Source: Pseudomonadota bacterium
GTDB lineage: Bacteria; Desulfobacterota; Desulfarculia; Desulfarculales; Desulfarculaceae
Direction of reading: 5' to 3'
Assembly: GCA_018896025.1 (NCBI GenBank)
Contig: JAHIND010000010.1
Coordinates: 62,001 to 126,000 of the forward strand
DNA: 64,000 nucleotides
Of the stretch, positions 25,282 through 33,159 are shown piece after piece; the stretch's first letter is position 1, and each line of letters starts with the position of its first letter. The translations under genes were made by a program, and so were the position numbers. A model generated the notes under the pieces. The model was not told where the DNA came from. It saw only the letters and a list, made by a program, of their open reading frames with translations, and made no database searches.

Positions 25282-25530
25282 ATGACTCTGTTCACCAAAC
25301 CTGGTTGCGAGAAGTGCCACTACATCACCGGCAAGTTCGACATGGCTTCCTTGGGCATCGCGGTTGACGTGCTTTCGCCGGCGGACCCGGCGGCGTTGGC
25401 GCATCTGGCCTGGCACGAGTTGGTGGAAGTGGCCGAAAAGGAGCTGCCCATTTTGGTGCTGGACGACTCCAGCCACATCAGCGGGGCCATCAAGATCAAG
25501 TCGTATTTGAAGACCATGGCCCATGCCTGA
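25282..25530 (+). CDS. glutaredoxin/NrdH-like small redoxin
   Basis: An 82-residue protein with a thioredoxin/glutaredoxin fold start: MTLFTKPGCEKCHY, giving a CEKC active site at residues 9-12, and PILVLDD ahead of the third strand (the position of the cis-Pro). It lies between nrdD and nrdG, and its stop overlaps the nrdG start, so it most likely supplies electrons to NrdD, as NrdH-type redoxins do for some NrdD enzymes. The ATG at 25282 follows AGGAGG. The redoxin fold is well supported; the reductant role is inference. Confidence 0.8.
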   Translation: MTLFTKPGCEKCHYITGKFDMASLGIAVDVLSPADPAALAHLAWHELVEVAEKELPILVLDDSSHISGAIKIKSYLKTMAHA

Positions 25531-26251
25531 TAGCGCCGCCGCCGCCCGCGCTCTGGAGCCCCCTGTGATCAAGGGCTTTATCGAGACCAGCTTTTTGGAC
25601 TGGCGGGGGCTGATCTCGGCGGTTCTGTTTTTACCGGGCTGCAACTTCGCCTGCCCCTATTGCCATAACTTCACCCTGGTCTCCGACCCGGACAGCCTGA
25701 TGACCTTCCCGCTGGACAGCGTTTTGGACCGGCTAAGGCCTTTCGTGGGCTGGATCGACGGGGTGGTGATCTCCGGGGGCGAGCCCACCCTGCATCCGGG
25801 CCTGGAAGAGCTGCTGGGGCAGATTAAGCAGACCGGCTTCAAGGTGAAGCTGGACACCAACGGCTATCGGCCGGAGGTGGTCAAGCGGGTGGTCAAGGCG
25901 GGCCTGGTGGACATGGTGGCCATGGACGTGAAGGCCCCGTTGGAGCCTCTGGCCTACCGCCGCAGTTGCGGCCGGGCCATCGAGGTGGACAAGGTGGCCG
26001 ACACCCTGGCCTACCTCAAGACCTGCGGAGTGGCCCATGAGTTCCGCTCCACCATCTGCCCTTCCTGGCACGGCCCGGAGGAGTTGGGGCGCATGGCCCA
26101 GGCGGTGGAGGGTTGCATGAGCTGGACCTTGCAGGCCATGAACCCCGGCACGGCCTGGAACACCGAGGCGGTGGACGGGGCGGGGATGTTCAACGTCGAG
26201 GAGTTGGACGAGTTACAGAAAAGCATAGCCGACCCGGTTTGCCGGCACTGA
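25523..26251 (+). CDS. nrdG: anaerobic ribonucleoside-triphosphate reductase activating protein
   Basis: A 242-residue radical SAM enzyme that installs the glycyl radical in NrdD. The cluster motif is CNFACPYC (CxxxCxxC, about residues 39-46), followed by the SAM-site VVISGGEPTLH. The N terminus (IKGFIETSFLDWRGLISAVLF) is typical of the activase family that is longer than E. coli NrdG. It overlaps the redoxin gene by 8 bp, consistent with a nrdD-redoxin-nrdG operon that ends at the terminator near 26280. Confidence 0.93.
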   Translation: MPDSAAAARALEPPVIKGFIETSFLDWRGLISAVLFLPGCNFACPYCHNFTLVSDPDSLMTFPLDSVLDRLRPFVGWIDGVVISGGEPTLHPGLEELLGQIKQTGFKVKLDTNGYRPEVVKRVVKAGLVDMVAMDVKAPLEPLAYRRSCGRAIEVDKVADTLAYLKTCGVAHEFRSTICPSWHGPEELGRMAQAVEGCMSWTLQAMNPGTAWNTEAVDGAGMFNVEELDELQKSIADPVCRH

Positions 26252-26278
26252 GGCTGGCCCCGAGGGGCCGGATGATTT

Positions 26279-26308
26279 AAAGCGTCTGCCGGTGGGCAGG
26301 CGCTTTTG
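26279..26308 (+). terminator. terminator of the nrd operon
   Basis: AAGCG-CTGCC pairs with GGCAG-CGCTT (one mismatch in the stem) around a GGTG loop, followed by TTTTGTTTT. Confidence 0.85.
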
Positions 26309-26364
26309 TTTTGGGGGGCCAGAGCCCAGTCTACTTGGTGCGTCGTATTTGGGGGGGATATTCA

Positions 26365-27741
26365 ATGGAAAGTTTGATGATTCCAGAAGCGGCGCGAGAT
26401 CACTTTAACCAGGAAGCTGAAAAGATATTCGGCGTAATGGAAAATGTCCATGTAGACACAAGTCCTAGTCAATGTTTTCATCCTGAATCGCATGTCGACC
26501 TTGAGCTTAACGAAGAAAATATAATTGATATTGAGCAGTTAACACTCAGCGATGGTTTTGGCAATGAGTACGGTTTAGTGTTCGAAAATTCCGAAGGGAC
26601 CAAAGGTTTTTTGGAAGCACATTACCGAGAATTTACCAGTTTTATAGGTAAGATAGCTAGCCACAAAGCTATTAGGGACAGACTGAGTAAAAATTTTATT
26701 TCTAGCGTCGCAATTAAGTGGTTAAAAAGAAAACCCATACAAGAGGGAGGATTTTATTTCACTGAATATTTAGAAAGTTGTGCCAAGCCAGCAATCAAGG
26801 AATACGAAATATGGGTTCCCATTGAAGACATGAGGGCGGCCACAACCTTCCAATTTGGCGGCATGGCATTTCAGACGATACGCAAAAGAGCGCTGGATGC
26901 AACTTTTAAGCAAAAAGTTAGCAAATCAAAAGACATGGAAGGTTTTGATCTGAAAGAAATGCAAATTTCCTTCGATCGACAGCACAGATGCAAACAAGGA
27001 CTAACGGCGGCAACTATTAAATTATGTGCTGAATATGATAAGGCCCGACAGGTAGCTATGGAAAAATCCATATTATGTACTGACATTTTGCGATCAGTCT
27101 GGCCCTCAAACATGTTCTCATCTGGCCTCTGTTGTTGGGCCCCGAGAGGCAAGACATTTATCGAGAAAGAAGATTTATATACTATAAAAGATGGTATTTT
27201 TTATAGCGACTCTCGCTTAGTTACAGCAAATTCCTTTACCATTTTTTTAGACGAATCAAAACTTTCTATACTACTCAGAGATCTACACGAGCATCACTTG
27301 ATGCTTGTAGAGCCATTAGGTAAAAAATTTACGCAAGAAATCATTGATGCTATAAGGGTTTACTCGAGAAGTTCCAAAACTAGGTACCTAGATGAAAAAT
27401 TAATTTTTATATTTGCTTCAATCGAGTCAGTATTATTAAAAAATGGCGCGGAGCCCATATCTTCCTTTTATGATCGTTTTGCGTTTTTTGTATCGAAGCT
27501 TCCCGACGAACGGAAACAGGTGTCAAGACTCGCAAGGAAAATTTATGACTACAGATCTAATTTTGTACACCATGGCAGCACATTATCTGGAGCTGAACGT
27601 GAAGAAGTGGATAGGTTTTTAAAGTATGTTTGGTATTTCTTTTTGAACCTTCCTGCCAGACGACACAAATTCGAAAAAAAGGAAGATTTAATCGAATATT
27701 TAGACGACATGAAATACTACAATTTTAAAACCCTATTTTGA
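26365..27741 (+). CDS. HEPN-domain protein, ApeA-like (candidate abortive-infection/defence gene)
   Basis: The 458-residue protein is AT-rich (visibly near 40% G+C against about 66% around it), a mark of recent transfer. The last 110 residues fit the ApeA-like HEPN domain: helical IFIFASIESVLL, RLARKIYDYRSNFVHHG with the catalytic-type R397-x4-H402, then a final helix. HEPN domains of this class act as RNases in toxin and phage-defence systems. The N-terminal 340 residues have no recognised domain. The ATG at 26365 has a G-rich stretch upstream. It stands alone between the nrd terminator and a convergent HAD gene whose 3' end it overlaps by 9 bp. No partner antitoxin is visible. Confidence 0.75.
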   Translation: MESLMIPEAARDHFNQEAEKIFGVMENVHVDTSPSQCFHPESHVDLELNEENIIDIEQLTLSDGFGNEYGLVFENSEGTKGFLEAHYREFTSFIGKIASHKAIRDRLSKNFISSVAIKWLKRKPIQEGGFYFTEYLESCAKPAIKEYEIWVPIEDMRAATTFQFGGMAFQTIRKRALDATFKQKVSKSKDMEGFDLKEMQISFDRQHRCKQGLTAATIKLCAEYDKARQVAMEKSILCTDILRSVWPSNMFSSGLCCWAPRGKTFIEKEDLYTIKDGIFYSDSRLVTANSFTIFLDESKLSILLRDLHEHHLMLVEPLGKKFTQEIIDAIRVYSRSSKTRYLDEKLIFIFASIESVLLKNGAEPISSFYDRFAFFVSKLPDERKQVSRLARKIYDYRSNFVHHGSTLSGAEREEVDRFLKYVWYFFLNLPARRHKFEKKEDLIEYLDDMKYYNFKTLF

Positions 27742-28380
27742 ATATATTTCCCGCTCTTTCCCCAGCGCCTCTAAAATCCCCTCCGCATCTGGCAACACCA
27801 CGGTCGCCCCGGCTTCCCTGAGTTCCGCTTCGTCCACCCGCCCGCTGGTGACGCCCACGGCGACGCACCCGGCCGCCACGGCGGCCTGCATGTCCGTGGG
27901 GTGGTCGCCCACCATGGCCGCCTGGCCGGGCTCCAGGCCCATCTGGCGGCAGGCGTCCCAGAGCTGATCCGGGTGGGGCTTGGGTTTGGGGGCCCGCTCG
28001 CGGGGCAGGAAGGCGTTCAGTTGGTCCGCCTCGGGCAAGAGGTGGCGGATGGCCGCGCCGCAGTTGCGGCTGACCACGCCCAGGCTCAGGCCCTGGGCGC
28101 GGCCCTGGGCCAACAGGGGCCGGGTGAATGGGAACAAGCGCCCCCGCCCGGCGGCCTCCAGTTCCACCGCCTCGATGACCAACTCGGCCCGCCCGGCGAA
28201 GCCGTCGCCCATGCGCTCGCTGACCACGGTGAGGGCCTCCAGCAGGTAGCCCGAGGGCCAAGGCCCGGCATAGCCCTCGCGGCGGGCCAACTCCTCCACC
28301 CGCCGGGCCATGAGCCCGAAGTCCAGGTTCAGCTCGGCCAGGGTGCCGTCGAAATCGAAGATGATGCCTTGTATGTCCAT
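27733..28380 (-). CDS. HAD hydrolase, phosphoglycolate phosphatase-like
   Basis: A 215-residue HAD phosphatase: motif I IFDFDGTLAEL (residues 6-16), motif II GVVSRNCG, motif III Lys in PKPKPHPDQL and motif IV MVGDHPTDM. A helical cap lies between motifs I and II, as in phosphoglycolate phosphatase relatives. Substrate unproven. The ATG at 28380 is used; upstream codons in frame fall inside the palindromic repeat at 28396-28431. Its last three codons overlap the end of the HEPN gene on the other strand. Confidence 0.85.
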   Translation of the reverse strand: MDIQGIIFDFDGTLAELNLDFGLMARRVEELARREGYAGPWPSGYLLEALTVVSERMGDGFAGRAELVIEAVELEAAGRGRLFPFTRPLLAQGRAQGLSLGVVSRNCGAAIRHLLPEADQLNAFLPRERAPKPKPHPDQLWDACRQMGLEPGQAAMVGDHPTDMQAAVAAGCVAVGVTSGRVDEAELREAGATVVLPDAEGILEALGKEREIYSK

Positions 28381-28395
28381 GGCAGCAAGTTTATC

Positions 28396-28510
28396 CGAGG
28401 GGGAACTTTTTTCCAAAAAAGTTCCCCCTCGGGCTCCCCCTCAAAAAACCTCCACAGATAAAAATCCGTCCGGCCACCGCCTACGGCGGAGCCGGTACGG
28501 ATTTTTATCT
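28396..28510. repeat. compound double-hairpin intergenic repeat, copy B (inverted relative to copy A)
   Basis: A perfect polypurine/T6 palindrome (28396-28431: GAGGGGGAAC-T6 mirrored) is followed by CTCCCCCTCAAAAAACCTCC. Then comes a composite hairpin (28456-28510) whose outer 14-bp arms begin AGATAAAAATCCGT and are perfect, with inner CCGGC and CCGCC stems. Read on the minus strand the order of elements matches copy A at 25133-25247. Confidence 0.75.
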
Positions 28511-28543
28511 TGTGATGTTGGAAAGATCCGAACCAAGCCCAAA

Positions 28544-28666
28544 CCCGGCACAGCCAGCCGCCACCAGACAAGGCGACTGGCAAGCGAAATCCGCAGGCGT
28601 ATTGCTAATACGCCGAGGAAGCGAGCGACGCCAGCAACGCAGTATGGTGGTGGCTGGCGCAGCCGG
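28544..28666. repeat. 123-bp palindromic repeat family, copy 2
   Basis: It starts CCCGGCACAGCCAGCC and ends GGCTGGCGCAGCCGG, so the ends pair. The centre is a perfect GGCGTATT/AATACGCC hairpin. It has exactly the same length as the copy at 58714-58836. It ends 1 bp before the stop of the permease gene. Confidence 0.85.
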
Positions 28667-28667
28667 A

Positions 28668-29960
28668 CTAAGCTTTTTGCTTGCGCGGCCCCTTGAATCC
28701 CACCAGGCGGTAGGCACCCTCCAGGCCCAGGGCCCCGCCGAACAGGCCCACCAGAACCCAGGCCTGGGCCGGGTCGTCGCTCACGCTCTGCCAGACCATG
28801 GCCCCAAAGGCGGCCAGGCAGCCGACCACGCCCAGGACCGCCAGCCAGGGTTGGGCCTTGGTCTCCTTGGCCAGGCGCAGGTTGGCCCCGTTCACCGCCG
28901 CGAAAATAATGAGGAAGCCGGCGCTGCCCAGGGTGGAGATGGAGGTCAGGTCCGCCGCGTTGGCCAGGATCAGGGCCAGCCCGGCGGTGATGAACAAGCC
29001 CTCCAAGGGCTGGCCGTAGATCTCGCGTTCCAGCTCGACGGGCAGTTCGCCTTCCTTGGCGATGGTGTAGCTCAACCGGGCCGAGCCGTAGAGGGTGGCG
29101 TTGATGGCGCTGAAGGTGCTGAGGAGGGCGGCTATGGCGATCATGGTGAAGCCCCCCTGCCCCAAGACCGGCCGGGCCGCCTCGGCCAGGGCGTAGTCCT
29201 TGGCGGCGATCAGCTTGCCCAGGGGCACGCCGCCCACCGCCACCATGGCGATGGCCACGTAGAGCAGAATGACGAATATAACCGCCACGTAAAAGGCCCT
29301 AGGCAGGTCGCGGGTGGGGTTGCTCAGGTCCTCGCCGGTGTTGGCGATGAGCTCGAAGCCCTCGTAGGCCACGAAAATGATCATGCCTCCGGCCACCAGG
29401 GGCAAGGCGGGCACCCAGGTGGAAGGGGCCAGGCGGGCCATGTCCACGCCCTGGGCCCCAACGGCCAGGAAAAACAAGAGGATGACCAGCTTGAGCCCCA
29501 CCACGTAGACCTCGGTGCGCCCGATTACCTTGGCGCTGGCCACGTTGAGGGCGGTGGGCACCAGGATGGCCAGGGAGATGAGCGCGTGCTTGACCATGGG
29601 CCCGCCCGAGGGGAAGAAGGTGGCCCCGTAGGAGCCGAAGGCAAAGGCGTACAGGGACAACATGACCACATAGCTGAGCCACAGCAGCACGTTGGCCGAG
29701 CCGGGCAGATAGGCGGATCCGAAGGCCTGGTCCAGGAACTCCACCGTGCCCCCCCGGCTGGGAAAGCGCACCGAAAGCTTGACGTAGGAATAGGAGGTGA
29801 CCAGGGCCACCAGCCCGGCGATGGCAAAAGCCACCGGCGTGCCGCCCCGGGCCAGCTGCACCGACAGGCCCAGCACCGCGAAGATGCCGCCGCCCACCAT
29901 GCCGCCCACCCCGATGGCCGCCGCCGACCAGAAGCCGATTTTTTTTGAGCCTGCCGCCAT
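28668..29960 (-). CDS. APC-superfamily amino acid permease
   Basis: A 430-residue protein with about twelve hydrophobic segments. The first carries GVGGMVGGGIFAVLG, the TM1 substrate-binding glycine motif of the amino acid-polyamine-organocation superfamily; the region around EGFELIANTGEDL matches TM6. It ends with a basic cytoplasmic tail. The transported amino acid is not predictable. The ATG at 29960 is used; no strong Shine-Dalgarno is seen. It is divergent from lipB and has its own upstream region (29961-30073). Confidence 0.88.
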   Translation of the reverse strand: MAAGSKKIGFWSAAAIGVGGMVGGGIFAVLGLSVQLARGGTPVAFAIAGLVALVTSYSYVKLSVRFPSRGGTVEFLDQAFGSAYLPGSANVLLWLSYVVMLSLYAFAFGSYGATFFPSGGPMVKHALISLAILVPTALNVASAKVIGRTEVYVVGLKLVILLFFLAVGAQGVDMARLAPSTWVPALPLVAGGMIIFVAYEGFELIANTGEDLSNPTRDLPRAFYVAVIFVILLYVAIAMVAVGGVPLGKLIAAKDYALAEAARPVLGQGGFTMIAIAALLSTFSAINATLYGSARLSYTIAKEGELPVELEREIYGQPLEGLFITAGLALILANAADLTSISTLGSAGFLIIFAAVNGANLRLAKETKAQPWLAVLGVVGCLAAFGAMVWQSVSDDPAQAWVLVGLFGGALGLEGAYRLVGFKGPRKQKA

Positions 29961-30073
29961 GCCGGGATTTCCCCTTTGGGGTAACTAGCCGTTACCAGCA
30001 GCTTAACCCCACTTTACACTAGACACAACAACCCCCTTGCCGATGGGCGTCGAGAGGGATACCATGTTTCGCC

Positions 30074-30727
30074 ATGGCAACCGAACCTTTCAAAAGAATC
30101 AACTGGGGGCTGATTCCCTATCCCCAAGCTCTGGAACGCATGCGCCGCCTGCACGCGGCCAGGGCCCAGGGCAAGGGGCGGGACATGCTGATCTGCTGTG
30201 AGCACCCCCACGTGCTCACCCTGGGCCGCCACGCCGAACCCGGTCATATTCTCCTGAACGACGAGGAATTGGCCGCCAAGGGGCTAAGCGTGTTCAACGT
30301 GGAGCGCGGCGGCCAGGTGACCTACCACGGTCCGGGTCAGGCCGTGGTCTACCTGGTGGTGGCGCTCATGCGCCGGGGTCTGGGGGTGCGCCGCCTGGTG
30401 GAGGGCATCACCCAGGCGGTGTGCGACGCGGCGGCGGAGTTTGGGGTCAAGGCCTGCGGCGACCCGGAGCGGCCCGGAGCCTGGGTGGGCGGGCGCAAGC
30501 TGGCCGCCATCGGCCTGGCGGTCCGCAACGGCGTGACCATGCACGGTCTGGCCATGAACGTCAGCACCAACCTCAATTATTTCGGATATATAAAGGCTTG
30601 CGGCCTGGATGCGGCCACTACCAGCCTGGACCGGGAGAGCGGCGGCCACGCCCCCACCATGGCCCAGGCCCACGACGCCCTATGCGCCCATCTGGACCGC
30701 GAGCTGGCACAACCCTCCCCCGCTTAA
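30074..30727 (+). CDS. lipB: octanoyltransferase LipB
   Basis: The 217-residue enzyme moves octanoyl groups from acyl carrier protein to lipoyl domains. Family motifs are clear: TLGRHAEPGHIL, GGQVTYHGPGQ, RKLAAIGLAVRNGVTMHGLA with the catalytic Lys, and YIKACGL with the catalytic Cys. The start at 30074 gives a normal N terminus. No lipA is adjacent. The gene is divergent from the permease. Confidence 0.93.
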   Translation: MATEPFKRINWGLIPYPQALERMRRLHAARAQGKGRDMLICCEHPHVLTLGRHAEPGHILLNDEELAAKGLSVFNVERGGQVTYHGPGQAVVYLVVALMRRGLGVRRLVEGITQAVCDAAAEFGVKACGDPERPGAWVGGRKLAAIGLAVRNGVTMHGLAMNVSTNLNYFGYIKACGLDAATTSLDRESGGHAPTMAQAHDALCAHLDRELAQPSPA

Positions 30728-30888
30728 TGGCATCGATGATGTGACAATCCGCTTGTGCCCTTGATGCATAAACGGGAGATGTGTTAATTATTGGAAACAA
30801 TGACCGAGCCGCGCTTGGGGCGTCCAAGCTGGAAAGCGGCCCGGCCTTCCCAAATCCAAATCGGGGCCACGGGCCCGGGGAGGCGACT

Positions 30889-32244
30889 ATGCGCAAGCTT
30901 TGGTTGGCAACTTTGAGCATTATGATTCTGGGCCTGATGACCGCGGTGGCCACCACCGGGTCCCTGGCCCAAAAAACCGCCGTAGCCCCTGCCGGGCAGG
31001 AGCAGGCCTCCATGGTCAGCAAGGACATGCCGGCCAAACTCCAGGCGGCCATCAAAAAGAGCCTGGCCGACGAAAAGTTCGCGGGCAAAACCAAGGCGGC
31101 CATTGCCAAGGGCGTGGCCCAACGCGGCCCAGCGCCCGGCTTCCTGGGCATCCCCGGCGCGCCGGCGGCCCACTACGTGTGGGGCCTGCTGTGGGCCGTG
31201 TGGGTGGGCTGGATATTCTCCACGGTGGGCGCCTTTGGCGGCATCATGGCCGGCGTGGGCCACATCACCATCTTCGGCCTGGGCGACTATGCCAGCAGCT
31301 ACGGCAAGGGCAACCCGGTCAACAAGCTCGTCACCGACTCCATCCGGGTGTCCAACCAGTGGCTGGTGGGGCTGTCGGCCCTCATATCCAGCTTCAACTA
31401 CTACAAAATGGGCCGTTTGGTCCTACCCCTGGGCGCTTGCCTGGCCGTGGGCGGAGTGGCCGGCTCCTGGCTGATCCCCGAGCTGACCGCGGGCAAGGTA
31501 TCGCTCAAGGCCTACATCGGCTACTTCGGCCTGCTGGTCTTCCTGCTGGCCGTGTTCCTCATCTACGAGCTGACCCCCAAGGGCCAGGCTTCCAAGAAAG
31601 AGGCCAAGGCGGCGGCGGCGGCTTTTGAGAAGAGCACCAAGGAAGGCGACACCAGCGACAAGGGCGTGAAGATCGTCGAGGGCAAACAGGGCCTGATGTG
31701 GCTGGCCCTGGCCTGCGTGGTGGCCAGCGGGCTTTGGTTCAACCTGGTGGGCTCCACCATGGTGGTGGCCTACGTGCTGGCCCTGGCGGGCATGGTGCTC
31801 ACCTTCTTCATGGGAACCATCCGCTTCACCTTCTTTGGGGTGGAGTTCAAGTTCCGGGCCTTCATCCCCATGCTGGGCGGCCTAATCATCGCGGCCATCG
31901 CCTCCTTCCTGGGCGTGGGCGGCGGCTTCTTGTTCGTGCCCTTCCTCACCTCGGTGGCGGGCCTGCCCATGTTCCTGGTGGCGGGCACCAGCGCCCTGGC
32001 GGTGTTGGTGGGCATGATCGTGAGCATCTTCTCCTACATGGTGGGCAAGGGCGTGGTGGTGTCCTGGGGCCTCATCGGCGCGGAGCTGGTGGGCATCTTC
32101 ATCGGCTCCATGATCGGCCCGCGCACCTCCAAGTACATCCCCGAGAAGTGGCTCAAGATCATCTTCATCGTCCTGGCCTTCTACGTGGGCCTGCGCTACA
32201 CCACCAAGGGCTTCCTGGGCTACAGCATCGTGCCTCCCTTCTAG
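30889..32244 (+). CDS. sulfite exporter TauE/SafE family membrane protein
   Basis: A 451-residue membrane protein. A signal-like hydrophobic N terminus (residues 1-27) is followed by a periplasmic stretch, then at least eight membrane segments in two halves separated by a charged loop (about residues 230-265, rich in Lys/Glu). The second half carries GVGGGFLFVPFL and AGTSALAVLVG, the TauE/SafE signature. Members export sulfite or sulfoacetate-type anions; in a sulfate reducer a sulfur-anion role is plausible. The ATG at 30889 follows GGGGAGG; an earlier ATG-like start is rejected. A weak promoter (TTGATG-N17-TTAATT) lies near 30760. Confidence 0.85.
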   Translation: MRKLWLATLSIMILGLMTAVATTGSLAQKTAVAPAGQEQASMVSKDMPAKLQAAIKKSLADEKFAGKTKAAIAKGVAQRGPAPGFLGIPGAPAAHYVWGLLWAVWVGWIFSTVGAFGGIMAGVGHITIFGLGDYASSYGKGNPVNKLVTDSIRVSNQWLVGLSALISSFNYYKMGRLVLPLGACLAVGGVAGSWLIPELTAGKVSLKAYIGYFGLLVFLLAVFLIYELTPKGQASKKEAKAAAAAFEKSTKEGDTSDKGVKIVEGKQGLMWLALACVVASGLWFNLVGSTMVVAYVLALAGMVLTFFMGTIRFTFFGVEFKFRAFIPMLGGLIIAAIASFLGVGGGFLFVPFLTSVAGLPMFLVAGTSALAVLVGMIVSIFSYMVGKGVVVSWGLIGAELVGIFIGSMIGPRTSKYIPEKWLKIIFIVLAFYVGLRYTTKGFLGYSIVPPF

Positions 32245-32267
32245 GGAGAGCTTTTCCTGGCTCCTCC

Positions 32268-32298
32268 GGGGCGGCCCTCGCGGCCGCCCCGTTTTTTT
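32268..32298 (+). terminator. terminator after the TauE/SafE gene
   Basis: A perfect 9-bp stem (GGGGCGGCC with GGCCGCCCC), 5-nt loop, then seven T. It separates the exporter from the next small membrane gene, which must rely on readthrough or its own promoter. Confidence 0.92.
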
Positions 32299-32342
32299 GG
32301 GTATACTCCCCTTGCTGTTGAAACCTCCCACCGCGAGGAAGC

Positions 32343-32870
32343 ATGGACCCGGTTTACTGGCTGCTGGAGCAGGCCGACCCCTTTCTGATCGCCCCCTACC
32401 GCTGGCTGAGCGACCCCGTCATCGGCTGGTGGCTGGGCTCGGCGGTGCTGTGCCTGTGGTGCACCATCCTGGGCGAGGCCACCCTGGCGCTGGTCAAGCG
32501 CATCAACCGGGCCCACCTGGAGCGCCAGTTGGAGCAGATGAGCGAAGGCCAGACCAAGTCCTGGGAAGCGCTCAAGGCCGGGGACCGGCTGGCCTACAAG
32601 GGGTTCAACAACCAGGCCAACGAATCCTTCGGCAAAAGCTTTTTCATGCAGGTGGCCATGGGCAGCTCCTCCCTGTGGCCCGCTTTCGTGGCCATGGCTT
32701 GGCTGCAATGGCGCTTCGGGGAGGTCAGCGTGCCCTTTCCGGGCACTCATTTGGGCATGAGCTACGCCACCGCTTTCATTCCCATGTACATAATAATGCG
32801 GGTGCTGTGGGCACTAGCACACAAGCATCTGCGCCGCCCCACCGGCCCCGAGGTCTCGCCCCGCAAGTGA
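32343..32870 (+). CDS. small membrane protein with a helical hairpin core, function unknown
   Basis: A 175-residue protein with a membrane segment at about 27-48, a charged helical stretch (residues 50-90, KRINRAHLERQLEQ), and two to three further segments. The layout (TM, coiled-coil-like linker, TM pair) resembles members of the Oxa1-like/EMC3-TMCO1 group, but no signature is decisive. It follows the exporter at 98 bp beyond a strong terminator. The ATG at 32343 has GAGGAAG upstream. Real by coding pattern; function unknown. Confidence 0.65.
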   Translation: MDPVYWLLEQADPFLIAPYRWLSDPVIGWWLGSAVLCLWCTILGEATLALVKRINRAHLERQLEQMSEGQTKSWEALKAGDRLAYKGFNNQANESFGKSFFMQVAMGSSSLWPAFVAMAWLQWRFGEVSVPFPGTHLGMSYATAFIPMYIIMRVLWALAHKHLRRPTGPEVSPRK

Positions 32871-32907
32871 CATCTCAGCTAGGCCCGCGAAAAACAACAC
32901 AAATCGC

Positions 32908-32937
32908 TTGACAAACCAGCGGACGGCTTGCTATTTT
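32908..32937 (+). promoter_or_regulatory. strong sigma70-type promoter of the porin gene
   Basis: A consensus TTGACA (32908-32913), an 18-bp spacer and TATTTT (32932-32937) predict a start near 32944. Confidence 0.75.
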
Positions 32938-32944
32938 CTCCTAC

Positions 32945-33159
32945 AAGGTCAAGCAGGGGCTCAGGGCTGCGACTTCGGCTAGGGAGCCGCAACCTCATTA
33001 TGCCGCTGCTTTGGACCGCTTAGGCTGGGCCCTTTGCCAGACGAGGTCCGGGGTGAACCTGCACCGGCAAAGGGTAATCGGAGCGTCAGGCACAGGCAGA
33101 AAGTCTGTATGCCGGAAGACGCCTCCGGTGTTCCATCAGGAAAGGAGAAAAGGATTCTC
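32945..33159 (+). promoter_or_regulatory. 215-nt structured leader of the porin gene
   Basis: The predicted 5' UTR is non-coding and rich in stems. TGCCAGACG near 33036 pairs with CGTCAGGCA near 33083 around an inner CCGG..CCGG hairpin. GGCTC/GAGCC brackets 32958-32988 and CCGGA/TCCGG lies just before the ribosome site. It does not match any riboswitch class I can recall. It could stabilise the message or regulate translation. Confidence 0.5.

Noticed and set aside
22695..25298. 867-codon open frame on the minus strand antisense to nrdD
   Set aside because: It lies fully opposite a strongly conserved gene; long antisense frames are common in GC-rich DNA, and the product shows no family features.
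26252..27741. Mobile element carrying the HEPN gene
   Set aside because: No transposase, integrase, direct repeats or tRNA target flank the AT-rich gene.
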